Source: Cinclus cinclus
Taxonomy: Eukaryota > Chordata > Aves > Passeriformes > Cinclidae
Direction of reading: 5' to 3'
Length of the DNA: 64,000 nt
NCBI RefSeq assembly: GCF_963662255.1
Contig: NC_085047.1
Span: 110,543,872 to 110,607,871, forward strand
Part shown: piece after piece, positions 1 to 31,468 of the stretch
Numbering within the stretch: position 1 is the stretch's first letter
Layout: the number at the start of each line of letters is the position of its first letter
The notes under the pieces: model-generated
What the model was told of the DNA's origin: nothing
Seen by the model: the letters and a program-made list of their open reading frames with translations, nothing else
Database searches by the model: none
Translations under genes and position numbers: made by a program

Positions 1-3000
1 GACAGCCCAAAGCCTAATCCACAATCAGGCAGGCGAGACAAAACAACAAACTCTTCTCTTCTGACTAGTTTTTCAGATGTGCAGAAATTCCTTTTTAACC
101 ACTTCTTATAAGAGGAGTCAGAATACCATCCCAATGCAACCCCCATTCAATGTCACAGTGAAAAATTTAGGTATGCCACAAGTAGCAGGAATTCATCCCC
201 ACTGCCTGGTGTGACCTGGACTGTAATAAAGATCAGATCACACAGTGAAATCAGTAAGTACTTTATCTACCCAAACCTCGAAGCTTCTGTGAGGCAAATG
301 AGAAACTTCTTAAAACAAGAGCTACTGAACTGCTAGAGCATAAAACCCCCTGATCATTCAATACAAACACACATTTTGTAGGGATCCAGCTGTAATTCAG
401 ACCAGATACTTGGCTGACAACCTCACATATTAAACCCCCACACTGAAACATCTGAAAATAATCATTATGATATGTCCTTATATATTTAACTTTCTGGACA
501 GTTTAGCCACAGGCAACAGAGTGATATTAGAGGGCTGTTTTTCATCACTTGCAGGTTTTGAACCATCTCAAAAATTCTCATCTGGTGGTTCTGCTCTTTG
601 CACAGCAGCATTTACTAACAAAGAGTTTTTTTGCTCTACCTCCCTCAGCTCCCTATCATGGTTCACCATCCACCCCAGAGGTTTCATGTGCTCAGAGACT
701 GAAAGAAATTCACAACCCACTGAATAAATAATACTCACAAGCAGCAGTATCAAAGAATGGCTGAAGTTAAAGGGCCAATTAGATAAATTCTAGATCACTT
801 CACTCTTTCTTCTGCCAGTTCTGTTTCACATCTGCTTTTCCATGCAAAATATTATAATGTTCCCATGGGTGCCTCTTTCCCTGGGATTCTAAGCACTCAG
901 GGAAACATCCCTGAAGCTAATAACTCCTATTGGAAAACACAGAGTAGCAAGGTCACAGCAGAGGCCTTATCTTCAACTTCGTTTAAAGACAGTTTACTCT
1001 TTCAAACTCTGTTCTCCACTGTTAAAGACTGTGCATGAAGTTCATTTTTACCATTCTAGCATCAGAGACCTAACATTTTCTCCCCAGCATAATTCTACAG
1101 AATGTGTTACAGCTCCATCCTGTATCCAAGTCCAAAGCATCTTTCATACTCTACTTTGTGCCTGCTAGAGCATTATAGGTTACAGCCCTCCACAGCTTCA
1201 AATCTTCTTCTGTCATACACTCACTACAGAAGAGGAGCATGATCAACATTTGCATTCCAGTTCCTCACCCAGTGAAATGCTGAGCAATGCACACAAAACT
1301 AATTCAACAAAAGGGTTCAGGAAGCAGTTTATCAGCTAAAATGAAGATTCCCTGAGTGTTCACAGAAGACAGTCTGAACCAGAACATTAATTCTGTCTGA
1401 ATAAACAAGTGTTTGTTTCTGTCATGACCCAAAACTGGCAGCTGCCAAAACTGCAGCTTGTTACTGGAAGCACTCAAGACTTTCAGTAACCCTGACAAGG
1501 GTTACTCAGATTTTGAAATACTCAATTCCTCTGCGTATATTCACATTCAAGCAACACATGAAAAATCTTTCCAGTAAAGAATGCTGCAGCAGCAACTGGA
1601 CCCTGAATTTTAATTTTAAGTTCATTTCCCGTGACAGAACCGAAATACATACTCTTCAAATTTTTAGAGAAACTTTTATCTGCAAAAAGCAGGCCAAATG
1701 CACCTTTTTTTTTAGAAGTTATCTATATTCTTACAATATTCATAATGTGTCCTTTAGAGCAGAGTTACACTTGGTGCTACCTGTATCAGAAATAAACATA
1801 AAACCAGATTTTCTTACACCTTTACCTACTACACCTAAGAGAAAATGATGCCAGCTGTACTCAGGCAACCCTATGCAATTTCAGTTTTTACTTGAAGCTG
1901 CCTTTTCTTTCTTTTTTTTTTTTTTTTTTGGATCATTCATCATTTGGGCTTCTTCACTTGTTTTGTTATAAACCAAAACATAACTTTTGGGAGGAAAGAA
2001 CAGTGGAGAGAAACTCAACTGGGCAAAACCAGTTTTCTCTGTGCATTAGTTCAGTTCCCACTGCACATGACTGGCAAACAAGTGGGTTCCAGAGAGCAAG
2101 AATGACAAACCTCACTGCACAAACCCTGAAATTTTGATACATCAGTGAAGCTGAATGCCAACTGGAGAATGTTTAATACATACTAACAGGTTGTGTATGA
2201 CTGTATTTCTGAGGCACACAGAACATAATACCTGTTTCTCATGGGTCAGTGCCTTGCTATGGGAGAAGAAGGAGACATATGAACTGACCTACTTCAAGAA
2301 CTGATAGAATGAAATTCCTGACCCTTCAGTGTGTGTACATGACAACAGACTGCCTGTCAGATGTAGTCCTACTGAGCTGTCAGAACAGCAACTTAGCAAA
2401 ACACAAATGATGAAGGTTTATTTTGCTGCAGATGAACATAATTAAATGACAGGTGAGAGATAAGGTATTACTTTAGTCAAGGCAGAGCCCTGCTATGATA
2501 GGAGGGACATCCCCCAGCCACAGCCAAAGGACTGTGTATGTACTGCCTCTGTAGTGATCCAAAGGGTAAAAAGGATCCCAGAAAGATCCTCTTCACTGCC
2601 TTCACAAGGTCTGTCAGTGGCAATCTGAGAGCTGTAAAGAAAGCACAGAGCCCTTCACTGTGTCAGCAACAGGAAAAGATGCCTGTGGCATTAGACATTA
2701 CCAGTCAATATTTTATCATGTGTGTCCTCTACTGACATACTTTGTATGCTTGGAAACATGAGGGGAACTAGATGGTTAAGGTAAAGAACATTGAAAAGGT
2801 TTTTTTATCCTGTTATGTAGCTATATGTTGGCACACCTGTTGTACATCTTTTGATCAAAACCTTAAAAAATGAAAATGCATCCAAGTTTAAATTCTCTCC
2901 AAAGGTTATAATGCTGTAGCAAAACTGTAGGCAGGCATGAACTGTGGGGAAATCACACAAAGGTCAGTCTGAAACAAAGACTACTCAAATCTCTGCAGCT

Positions 3001-4114
3001 CCACAGACTGATACAGTGAAAAACAGATTCAAGAACACATTTATGCTTCCATTGGTTCAGACCCCACAGATATTCAGTAGTATCTGACTTGCATATTCTA
3101 TTCTTTTACAAGGGGCAAAGTTTGTACCTTCAGTGTATGTGAGCTACAAACAGGTTTTAGTTCCGTTGTAGAACATATTCCTTTTTAGCAGAGATTATCA
3201 AGTGCTGTGCACTTCGTAAAATCCAAGCCTTAACACTTCAGAGGCAGCTGAGCCAAGGAAAGCACTGTATTTGCACAAAATAAACTCCAGGGTGGGTGCA
3301 TTTCTTCCCCCACAACTGACTTTTTGGATTGTTCCTCTGGATTTGCTTCACAGTTACCAAGAAAACTTTATTTATTTCAAGTTGTCTCACAGAAGTACTG
3401 ATAATGAATGGTTATGCTACTCCTCAAAATCACAGCAGACATTATTTTCTTCTATTTAATTTCAGGTGTCCCTAAATGCCTCATTCATGTATGATGAACC
3501 CAGACTCCAGTGTCTGACATCATTTTATTCCCTCACAAAGTAGGACTCTAACCTAGTAATTTGTCTCCTATTTTAGGGAAAACCCATATTAATATTCATC
3601 ATAAAAATTTTACTGACTGCAGAAGCTGCAGTTCTCCACAAGTGACAGCAGATGTTAAAGACATGCCAGACAGTACACAGATGCAACCAGATTTCATTCT
3701 GTTCACACTGCAAATGTTTTAACATATTTTGCAAAGATGAAAAAAGCCAAACTAGGATGAGATAAAGGTACTGCTTTGCATGTGGCAGTACCAACAAAAC
3801 CAGCACAGAATTTGGAAAACCAATGCAATAAAATTCAAAGGTCCCATTTTAAAAAGCAGAACACTCAAACACTGAAACGTACCAGTAGTAGTGTTGGGAA
3901 AAACTTGGGCTTAGAACACTATTTCCCAAGATACTCCAACATACTAGTGACTTCAAGAACACAAAAAATCCCATTATTTCAGTAACAGTGATTTTTTTTT
4001 TTTCTTTTTTACTGCATCAGATATAATTGAAGCTGATCTTAACAAAACCAAGGCAAAGCACTTTTTAGAGAGGACAGCAATGCAGCTGGTCAGATAAAAG
4101 TAAACGTAAAAGAC

Positions 4115-4490
4115 ACTGAGGTGCTGGAAGGAGTTTAGATAAAGGCACTGGTAAAGGGAGCAGAAATGTAAATAGGGGAGGAGAGAACTTGGGGTGTTTA
4201 GTCTGGAGAAAAGAAGGGTCAGAAGAGACCTTATCACTCTCTGCAGCTCACTCAAAGGAGTAGAAAACTGGGGGTTGATCTCCTCTCCCAAGTACCAAGG
4301 GATAAGTCAAGAGTAAATAGCCTTAAGCTGTGCTAGGGAAGGTTTTAGATTAGATATCAGGGACAATTTTCACCAAAAGGTTTATCAAGCACTGGAACAA
4401 GCTGTCTGGTGAAGTGGTGAACTAGGCAGTGTTGGCTTTACAGCAGACTTGATGACCTTAAAGATTTTTTCCAAACTAAATGATTCAATA
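4115..4490 (+). mobile_element. CR1 LINE 3' fragment
   Basis: The sequence follows the 3' part of CR1: GTGTTTAGTCTGGAGAAAAG, then GACCTTATCACTCTCTGCA, then GCACTGGAACAAGCTG, ending ACTTGATGACCTTAAAG...TAAATGATTCAATA. It is truncated at the 5' end as usual and clearly diverged. It lies in the CASK intron below exon 12. Confidence 0.85.
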
Positions 4491-5909
4491 AGCACCAGGA
4501 AAAACTACTCCCTCAATACAGAAGGGCTTTACAAAGACGTCTGCTCCATGGACAACACCTTGCTACACCCCACAGAACAACCTTTGCTCCTGTCTTTCCC
4601 TGACCTTTCAATATGGACTAATAATCAAGAACAGGAACTAACAAAGTTGAGTTAGGCTTAAATGGGCTTAATTCCCAATCCTGATGGCCAAAGCTCCTTG
4701 TCAGGGTTGGATCATCACCCTGAAGAGAAAATATTAATGACCACAAAACTCATTCTAGGTGGTACAGAATGCATAAACTAGTTAAATCCACAATAACTAA
4801 CAAGAACACAGTTCCTCCCCTGCTTTGTGACATGGAGCTCACCTTGCACCAGGAGGTGCTAATGCTGGAATTAACAACTATTTTTGTTTCTAACCATTCA
4901 CATACATTTTCTGCAAGGATCTTCTGAGAATAAAAAGACACTGCAGTGAGATCACCAGCACCTAGAACAGCCAGCATGCCCCAGCCAACTACCTGAAGGA
5001 CTGGAAGAAGGAGGCATGAGGGCTGACTGAATTCAGAGACAGAAGCAGAGTTCACTGGGCTGTTTGCACATTGCCTTTGGGTTTTTGGATGTGAACTAAG
5101 TGCAGACTGAAATATCACTCCAAAGTTAAGCTCCCAGCACTAAGAAAGCTGAAGCATTATTCAAGATTTGTGGCCCAGGTGCTGCAACATTTCTTTATTT
5201 TTGTAATTTCTCAGAGTAGATTCCAAGCTCTTGGAGAAATAATAAATCTAAGAATCTGAAGGTTTATAAGGAAAAAACCCCAAACACAGCAGGTAGCTCT
5301 TATGGTTAAAAAGGAACTTGAACTACACACAACACAAGAAGTGAAGAAAATGTAGAAAGTTAAATATGAAATAGATCCTCTTTATCCCACGACACTATCA
5401 AAATGTTCCACAAGTGTCAGGAATACAATGATACTGTTCTTTGAAGTATCAGGGCCCAGTAACTTAAAAATACACTGAAATAATGGGAATTTTTAGTTCC
5501 ACATAAAAAAAGAAGTCTATGGATTTTTGAGTAAGAGATGTTGGTGCATACAGACATGACAGCCTTTTACACAGGGGAGATGACATCAGGCCAAGAAGAA
5601 GGGGCTAAGTACTAGAATTTCCATTTAAAGTACATTATCAAGCTGACTTTCAGTTGAGGATTCACCAGATCAGTATCAAGCTTATAAATACTCAAAATGA
5701 CAGAATATTAGTTAAAAAGAAAACAGGTTAAGCATAACAAAGTAACTCTCCCAGTGTCATGAAGACTGAGCCAGAATTCTGCATTGTTGGAAAACGCTGG
5801 ATACATAAATTTCTCAAAAATTATGCTCAATTAATATAAAAGTAATTGTTGGCTTATATTTATATTATACTTAAGAGACCCAGTCACTTATCACTATTAT
5901 ATAAATATA

Positions 5910-5945
5910 ATAAAAATGTGGAACTGTATCATAAAAATGTGGAAC
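5910..5945. repeat. 15-bp tandem duplication
   Basis: ATAAAAATGTGGAAC occurs at 5910-5924 and again at 5931-5945 (period 21), inside AT-rich intron sequence. It has the look of a small slippage duplication. Confidence 0.7.
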
Positions 5946-8900
5946 AACAACACTTTCTGCTCTGAAGACTAAATATAAAATAAATTCCCCATTTAATTTG
6001 TAAGGCAGAGGAACAGGAAGAACAAGAAAACAATGAGATTATGTGAGTGGCAAAGTGATCCACCTATCCCAGTAGCAGAGCAAATGAAATGCAAAGGTAC
6101 GATGGAAGATGAAAATGAAAAGTGTTTCAGAGAATGAGTATGAAATAATGCAGAAGGAATTCCAGGATAGCCTGTGCTTTTTGTGTTCTTTCAGACAGAG
6201 CTTCCAGAGAAGTTACCTGTTAGAGAACAAATGCACTGCACTGGTGCTGATGATCCAGCCCACCTGCAGAAGGAATTCTTCCCAATTCTCCCTAAGGCTT
6301 GGTCATTGTTCCATCTACACTGCTTGGGAAAGGAGTTCCCATTGCAGTGAGGGACAGTCCCTCCCACTCCCTAGGGCTGAGCACGCTGCCTCTGCACTGG
6401 GATAAAAGCCAGATTTGATTCCCCAAATAGCAAGGTGCCTTCCTGCCAACATAGTTTCTTCTAGGGTTTTTTTTTAACAAGTATTTTCCATGTACTTTTG
6501 TCTTACAAAGACATAAAATAAAGGACAATTAAAAATATGAAAACAATGTGTTTTAAAAATGATAAAGTATTATTACACTTAAGCATAACATGTTCTAAGG
6601 GTCTAAAGCAAGACATCCACAACACACTATGTGATCTGTTTTTGCAAAAGAGAAGCATTCAGGTTTCACTGAAACATGTTCCACCTATAAGTGTTAACAA
6701 AATCAGTATTCAAAAGGGTAAGGACCAATGTGCATCCAAAAAAACTCGAACCACACTATGTGATTCACGTAGCAAGTCACTCTCGTTCATATCAAAAAAA
6801 CAGTAAAACTGGATGATCTAGGAAAATAAGCCTTTTACACACATCTGCTAGTTTTATTTTCTACATAATATGGTAGATATTCCACCAGTCTATTAATTAT
6901 TTAAAATGAAAGAAAAAAGGAAATTAAAGCATCCTGAAGAAAAAATCAAAATGCTTTTTGCTTCCCCTCCCCTCACCCTTTTTTAAAAAATTCTAAAGTA
7001 TACCTTAAAATTATTAAAATAATACACTTTGCTCAAAAAAGAGCAGACCAGGGAAAATGTATGGAGAGTTTGAAACACTGTCAAATAGAGGATTAAAGTA
7101 TCAGCCATGCCTGGATACTGCTGAATAACTGCAACTTTTACAAAGGACTTTTACAAATTTACTGTGCCAACATCCAGACTGGGAGGGTAAACAGAACAAA
7201 CCAAAATAAACCCAGCAGAAAGCTTTAGCCAACCATGTAAGAAGCTAAACTGAGGTTCCAACAACATTCATTCTAGCAAAAGAGAAAAACTATTTCCTTA
7301 AAAGTCTGGACTTCAGGACCAAATCTGTTTGGATGACAGAATTCAAAAGAAATCCTAAGGAAACTCTGAAGAGTGCACAGATGCAGGTTCCTGTGAAACA
7401 CTACCATGAACAACAAAGGATAACAGACATAGGAGTGAGATTCTCTTGAGAAATCAGAATGCCTTAAATATATGCACTGTGAATATCAATTAAACTCGAA
7501 AAAGAAAGAAGTGGCTGCACACACATATATGATACAAATCACCAGTGCAAAATTTATTTAACCTCATTTAGTTAAAACCATACTTGTGTAATGTGTTAGG
7601 CCAGCAAAAAGTAAAATAAACTTTCTCGAAAGCTTGCAACATCTCTACGGCAGAAATAACAACACTTACCTCAAGGATTCCACCTATGAAAATAATGTAA
7701 CAAACTTTTAAAATGAGCAGCCAAAAGACATCAGCCTATAGAACTATCTCTGCCTTGGGACAGACAGATGCAGACAAAGCCAGCAGAGAGGCCCCAGTCA
7801 CACAAAAGCTGATATTGTTCTCCTGCTGGGTGAAAATCTCACTCGCAAATCCAGCGACATCTGCATTTGGGATCAGCCCAGCCAGGGCCCTGCAGAGGTG
7901 ACCAAAGCACTCCACTCTACAGCAGAATGATTCCTCTGATCTCCTTCAGTGCAGGCAGCTGCACAAAACTGCAGCTCCTAGGTTTCATCTGAGCAAAGCT
8001 CCTCTGATGCACTGACAGAGATGAAACACGATGTGTAAAACTCTTCCCCACTAAGCACAGCCCTGGAGCCCCACTATACTTAGCAAAACAAATAATGATT
8101 GAAGCAAAATCTTTTGTCATGACCTCCAAAATTAGAAACTTCTTCACATTTCTTTCTAATATCTTTATCAGCACTGTTGACACAGGACAGCAGTGTGTCC
8201 CAGGATGTCTTTCATGAAAGCCAATATAAAAAAAATTAATTCAAGCATTTGATAAGGCTTCTAAAAATCTGTCCACGGTAATAAAAAACTGCTTTCACTA
8301 CTTAAATTTAACTCTGTTTTTCCATAAAGTTATTTATATACTGTACTGCATTCTTTATCATCTAAACTGGATACTGGAATGAAAGAGTCTATAAAGCTTT
8401 ATATAGTCATAAACCCAGACATTTCTAAGGGACACAGAGGAATGTCCTATACCATTCACCAAAATTTTGATCACCACACAATTAACAGAGGAAGAAAAAA
8501 GAAAAATCTGTCCAAACCAAAGTTACTCTTTAACTTATTAAAAAAAATAATAAAATCAATCATTAAACAATATTTTTTTAGGTAGTGAATATTTCTATAT
8601 GATTGTTTCTAGAAGGGCCTTTACTTTCTGCAGTAAACACAATTAAGTTTTTAATAATAAATTGTGTAAATTCAGTGTTGGAATTTACAGAGCACTCAAC
8701 ACAAATAACAGGATTCTATAAAATGATGAAAAAAAACATACACTGAAATTATTCAATAAACCCACATCAAGATATGCTTCTGTATTGCAGAATTTGGCTG
8801 AGAGCGAATCTTTACGCTCTTAAGTAGCTGGCACCTTTTCCCCTTGTTTGGAACACCTCTGGCCACCAAGTGAAGTGGAAGAGAGTCTTAAGACAGTTAT

Positions 8901-11027
8901 CTAAACAAATTAATCAATTAAAAACTATTGATGGGATGATGCCTTCTGTGGCCTTCAGAGGCACCTGTCCTCATAACACCCAAGTTAATGAATTACTGAG
9001 AAGGAAGATTTCTATTTTACGATCTGAAAAAAACCCAACACATGGGTAACTTGCACCCTTAACAAAATGATTGTCCTGTCTTTTTTGGCTTCATAAAAAG
9101 TTATTTCAGAGGCAAAATAAGGTATTTCAGCAGCAGGCATGATCTACCATCATGTGCTTAATCTAAAAATAAGGACAGCTCTTGAGAAAGAGTAGGAACA
9201 TGAGAACAAATTTAACTATGGAAAATGGCCACAGAAGAGGAACAGTAGTTTAATGCAAAGTGACAGCCACAAGTCTGCAACAGAATAGAAAATTCCTATT
9301 TAGTGGGATATAATGGTTTATAGGTTACTTGGTCTGGTGGCTTCAGTAACCCCAAATATTCTGAGAGGAACAAACAGACAGAACTTCATCCAAGTGTAAC
9401 TGGTGATTTTTTCAGAAGTCATAGAAAGAAATAGTAATAGTATTGATACAAAACCAGGAATCAATCTCCCACATTCAAGTTACTGACATAAAAAAGCTAC
9501 CCTTTCAAATAATACTGTCTGTAACTTGCTTCAGGCTTTAAAATATTTATTTCAGGACACTGCACTCTTTCAGAATTCTATTTTGTATTTTTCTCATCAA
9601 AGTATCTTTGGGAAGATTCTGTTATCTCCCTTCCACGTGGCATAATGAAACAAAAATGCTTTTTGATGCCATTTTGTTCTCACAGATATCTTTATAAGGT
9701 GCAATTAAATGCAGGCCTTTCTGTTTAGGAGAATGACTGTGATGAAGAATGTGAAAATTGTATGAATTCACTGCTGGTTTTTCTTATTTGAAAAGCTACA
9801 GCAGACCATTACAGCAATACCAGGTCATGAATGAAGTACTAGGAACCAGACTGGTACTGTCAAGAGCAGAAAAAAGCAAAAGCATTGCAGAAGTATGAGT
9901 TAATGTCTGGCAGACCTGTGATCAAGAAAAATACTGAAACTAAGGCCCCGTGGTCTACCAAAGCCCAAGTGACCCAGGAGTGCATTTTTTAAATTAATCT
10001 CATTATGCCACCATACCATTATTTATTTTTCACTGTAGAGTTACCAGAGCATATTTATTCTAAAACTTTATTTGCTTTAAAATAGAAGATGCTGCTCCAC
10101 TGCAGTGGTTATCCAGTCCCCAGGACTGCAGTACAGCTGGCATCAAGTGAAAGCCCTTAGAACACACCAAACTGTCAGCTCTGGCTCCTCAGTGCCAGCT
10201 GCTTTGTTCTACAGACCTGCCACTGCTGTGTCACAGCACTTGCCAAGGTGCCTCTGTGCATTTGTTTCCATCCAGAGTTTTTCCTCAGTGCAAGGTGTAG
10301 ACTGCTTTAGAAAATGCTGGTCTTGTCTGAAAAGCAAGTCCTCTGTCTTCAACACTAAGTATCCGCATATCCCAGAAAAAAAAATCAGGGAAAGCATTTT
10401 TTCTGCTACTTTTTTTGACTTTTATTTTAGACCTCAGTGCTGTGCAGATACAAAGTCATTGACAGCATGATGTGCTTTGGAATCTGCCATTCAGAGAGTG
10501 TTTTGGCACTCCATGAAGACACTGCTGCCTTACGGACTAGCAGCTCTCCAGAGCCATAGAGTAATACAGATTTTAGATGACTGAGCCTATTACATACTGT
10601 GTCCAAGTGTAAAAGAGAAATGAGCATACCTTGGTGCTTCACACAAAAAATTTCACACTAAGAATATCCCCAGAACTGGCCTAAGTTTAGGGCATTTAAT
10701 ATTAATAATAATAGAACATGTCCAGTTATAAAGCAGCAATGCACATTTAAAATAAAAACGTAAATCTAAATAAAAGAAAATAAAGCGATTCTGATGAATT
10801 ATTTTAAAGCAAAGCTACTAACTCAAACTCTTAATCACTTACATATTCAAAAACAGTCGATACTGCAATCCTAAAAATGTATTTTTGCATCAAGTGCTGG
10901 ATGATTCATACGTTCTACAACTAAAGAAATTTATTTTGGTAACCAACAAAAAAAGGTAATATACTCAGGATTAAACAAAACATTATCCAATGAAAACAGA
11001 TACAGGAATATATTCAAATTTTTATCA

Positions 11028-18813
<7,786 letters not shown>

Positions 18814-18831
18814 TTTCTGCTGCTAGAAGTC
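18814..18831 (-). CDS. CASK: CASK exon 11: 18-nt alternative microexon (LLAAER)
   Basis: The minus strand reads ...tccttctag, then GACTTCTAGCAGCAGAAA, then gtaggta. The 18-nt exon completes Gly339, encodes L-L-A-A-E, and gives the first base of an Arg codon completed by the next exon (A|GA). This inserts exactly LLAAER, human residues 340-345, the hexapeptide that is absent from an annotated human isoform. Including or skipping the exon preserves the frame because both neighbouring junctions are phase 1. It sits between introns of 5.0 and 7.7 kb and was located by the predicted split codons, not by length. Whether it is used, and in which tissue, is not visible here. Confidence 0.93.
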
Positions 18832-29876
<11,045 letters not shown>

Positions 29877-30811
29877 CTATCACTGCATTAAACAAAACCA
29901 GTTTTAATAAATTTTGTTCATGGTTTAAAGCTTTTAACACAATTATTTTTACCTTAAGTTTATATGTTCATATATATCTGCAGTGAGATAAACTAGCATT
30001 TTCCCTTTTGCTTTATTTTTAGTTTTATAAATTGAGGAATATTCTACCCTAGCTGGCAGACTGTGAAACAAGACCTGTAAGAGCACTAAGACTCTTCAGT
30101 GAAACTTGCCATATAAAACTAAACCCATCAATTCGGACAATCTTTGAAACAGGAACTATTCAGAGAACAAATACAAAGATACTGTAGCGTTCTAGTCCAC
30201 ACTGATAACTTGAAAAAGCAGCATCTGATGAGCAAGAACAGAGTTTGGTTTGATGCTCTGCCCCTACCTTGGCTATTCTAATGAAACTACCAACAAAAAT
30301 GTAAAATGCCAGCAAGCATGTTATTCATTTATTTGAAGAGGGCAGTATCTTACTGCAGGTGAAAAGATAATGCTAATTTGTTTCACAGAGTGCTTTCAGT
30401 GAGTGCAATTAATGTACCCTATAAAAAAAAGGTGTTTAGGACCAACCCATCTTTTGAGCAGATAAAACTGCTTAGAGTAACTTAATTCAATTTCCATGTA
30501 ACACATTAAGCCAAATAAAAGCAATGAACATTTTACCTCTTCGTATAAATGTTTCCCATTGTAAAGAGGTTTGTTTCCATTGCAAAAATTTAACTTGGAG
30601 TGCTCAGATTATCACTGACACAAACACTGTGCTTTTTGGACTACCTTGGTTCCAAGTACCAACAGAAGGAAAAGAACATCATGTAGAAAACTGTCACCAC
30701 TAGTACCCCCTTCACAAATTATTGTTGCTTACTACAGTGGGTTTCAGAGGCTCCATTCCAGGCTTGCAGCACCTGCTGGTTAGCAGAGCCTAAAATGCAG
30801 CCTAGAGAATC

Positions 30812-31468
30812 TGTCTTGGGTTGCAATGCAGGATGTGCCCAAAAGTGTGTATTCTATCACTGTCTGTTAAAAACCAGGTGGGGCAGTGTTCTTTATCTTT
30901 TCCACAACCCATCCTTCCTCCAGGAGATATCTTCTGTTAATGGGCCATTGAGTCCCAGTGAATGACTGATAAAATTACATCATCCCATCGGGAGATGCTG
31001 CACCCAGGGGGACGAGCCAAACATTTCTTGCCTAAATAAAATCTGAGATTTGGAACACCATGGCAGCCTTTTTCCACTGGATTCACAGGGGATAACCAGA
31101 CCCTTCTACATCATCACTGGACCTTTGGAGGAAAAGTGCACCCTTATACAGGATCACTGCTCCAACAGAACCACATCTGTCACTGCAGGAGGACTGCAGC
31201 CACCATTTAATGGGACTGCTACCAACACCCTGACTGATGGGGTGTCAGCTTGTATTCTGACTCTGTCAGTGTTTTGGGTTTGTTTTACTGTATGCCTGTA
31301 TTTTTATTTTATTTTTTCCTAGTAAATAACTGTTATTCCTATTCCCGTGTCTTTGCCATAGAGCTCCTTAATTTCAAAATTATAATAATTTGGAGTGAGG
31401 GAGTTTACAATTTTCCATTTCAAGAGAGGCTCCTGCCTTAACAAACACCTGCCTTTCAAACCAAGACA
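30812..31468 (+). mobile_element. Solo LTR of an endogenous retrovirus (ERVL-like), with target-site duplication
   Basis: The 657-bp element begins TGTCTTGG and ends CCAAGACA, a perfect 8-bp terminal inverted repeat in TG...CA form. It is flanked on both sides by the 5-bp direct repeat GAATC (30807-30811 and 31469-31473), an intact target-site duplication. No gag, pol or env sequence lies beside it, so it is a solo LTR left by recombination between two LTRs. A CTAAATAAAATC polyadenylation-like sequence lies inside on the + strand. From memory it matches an LTR family common in songbirds; a 5-bp duplication fits ERVL-type integrases. It sits in the CASK intron between exons 7 and 6, antisense to the gene. 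Confidence 0.9.

Noticed and set aside
7713..7901. 62-codon + strand open frame with fairly ordinary composition
   Set aside because: I recognise no protein family and there are no flanking splice sites or conservation evidence, so it cannot be supported as a gene.
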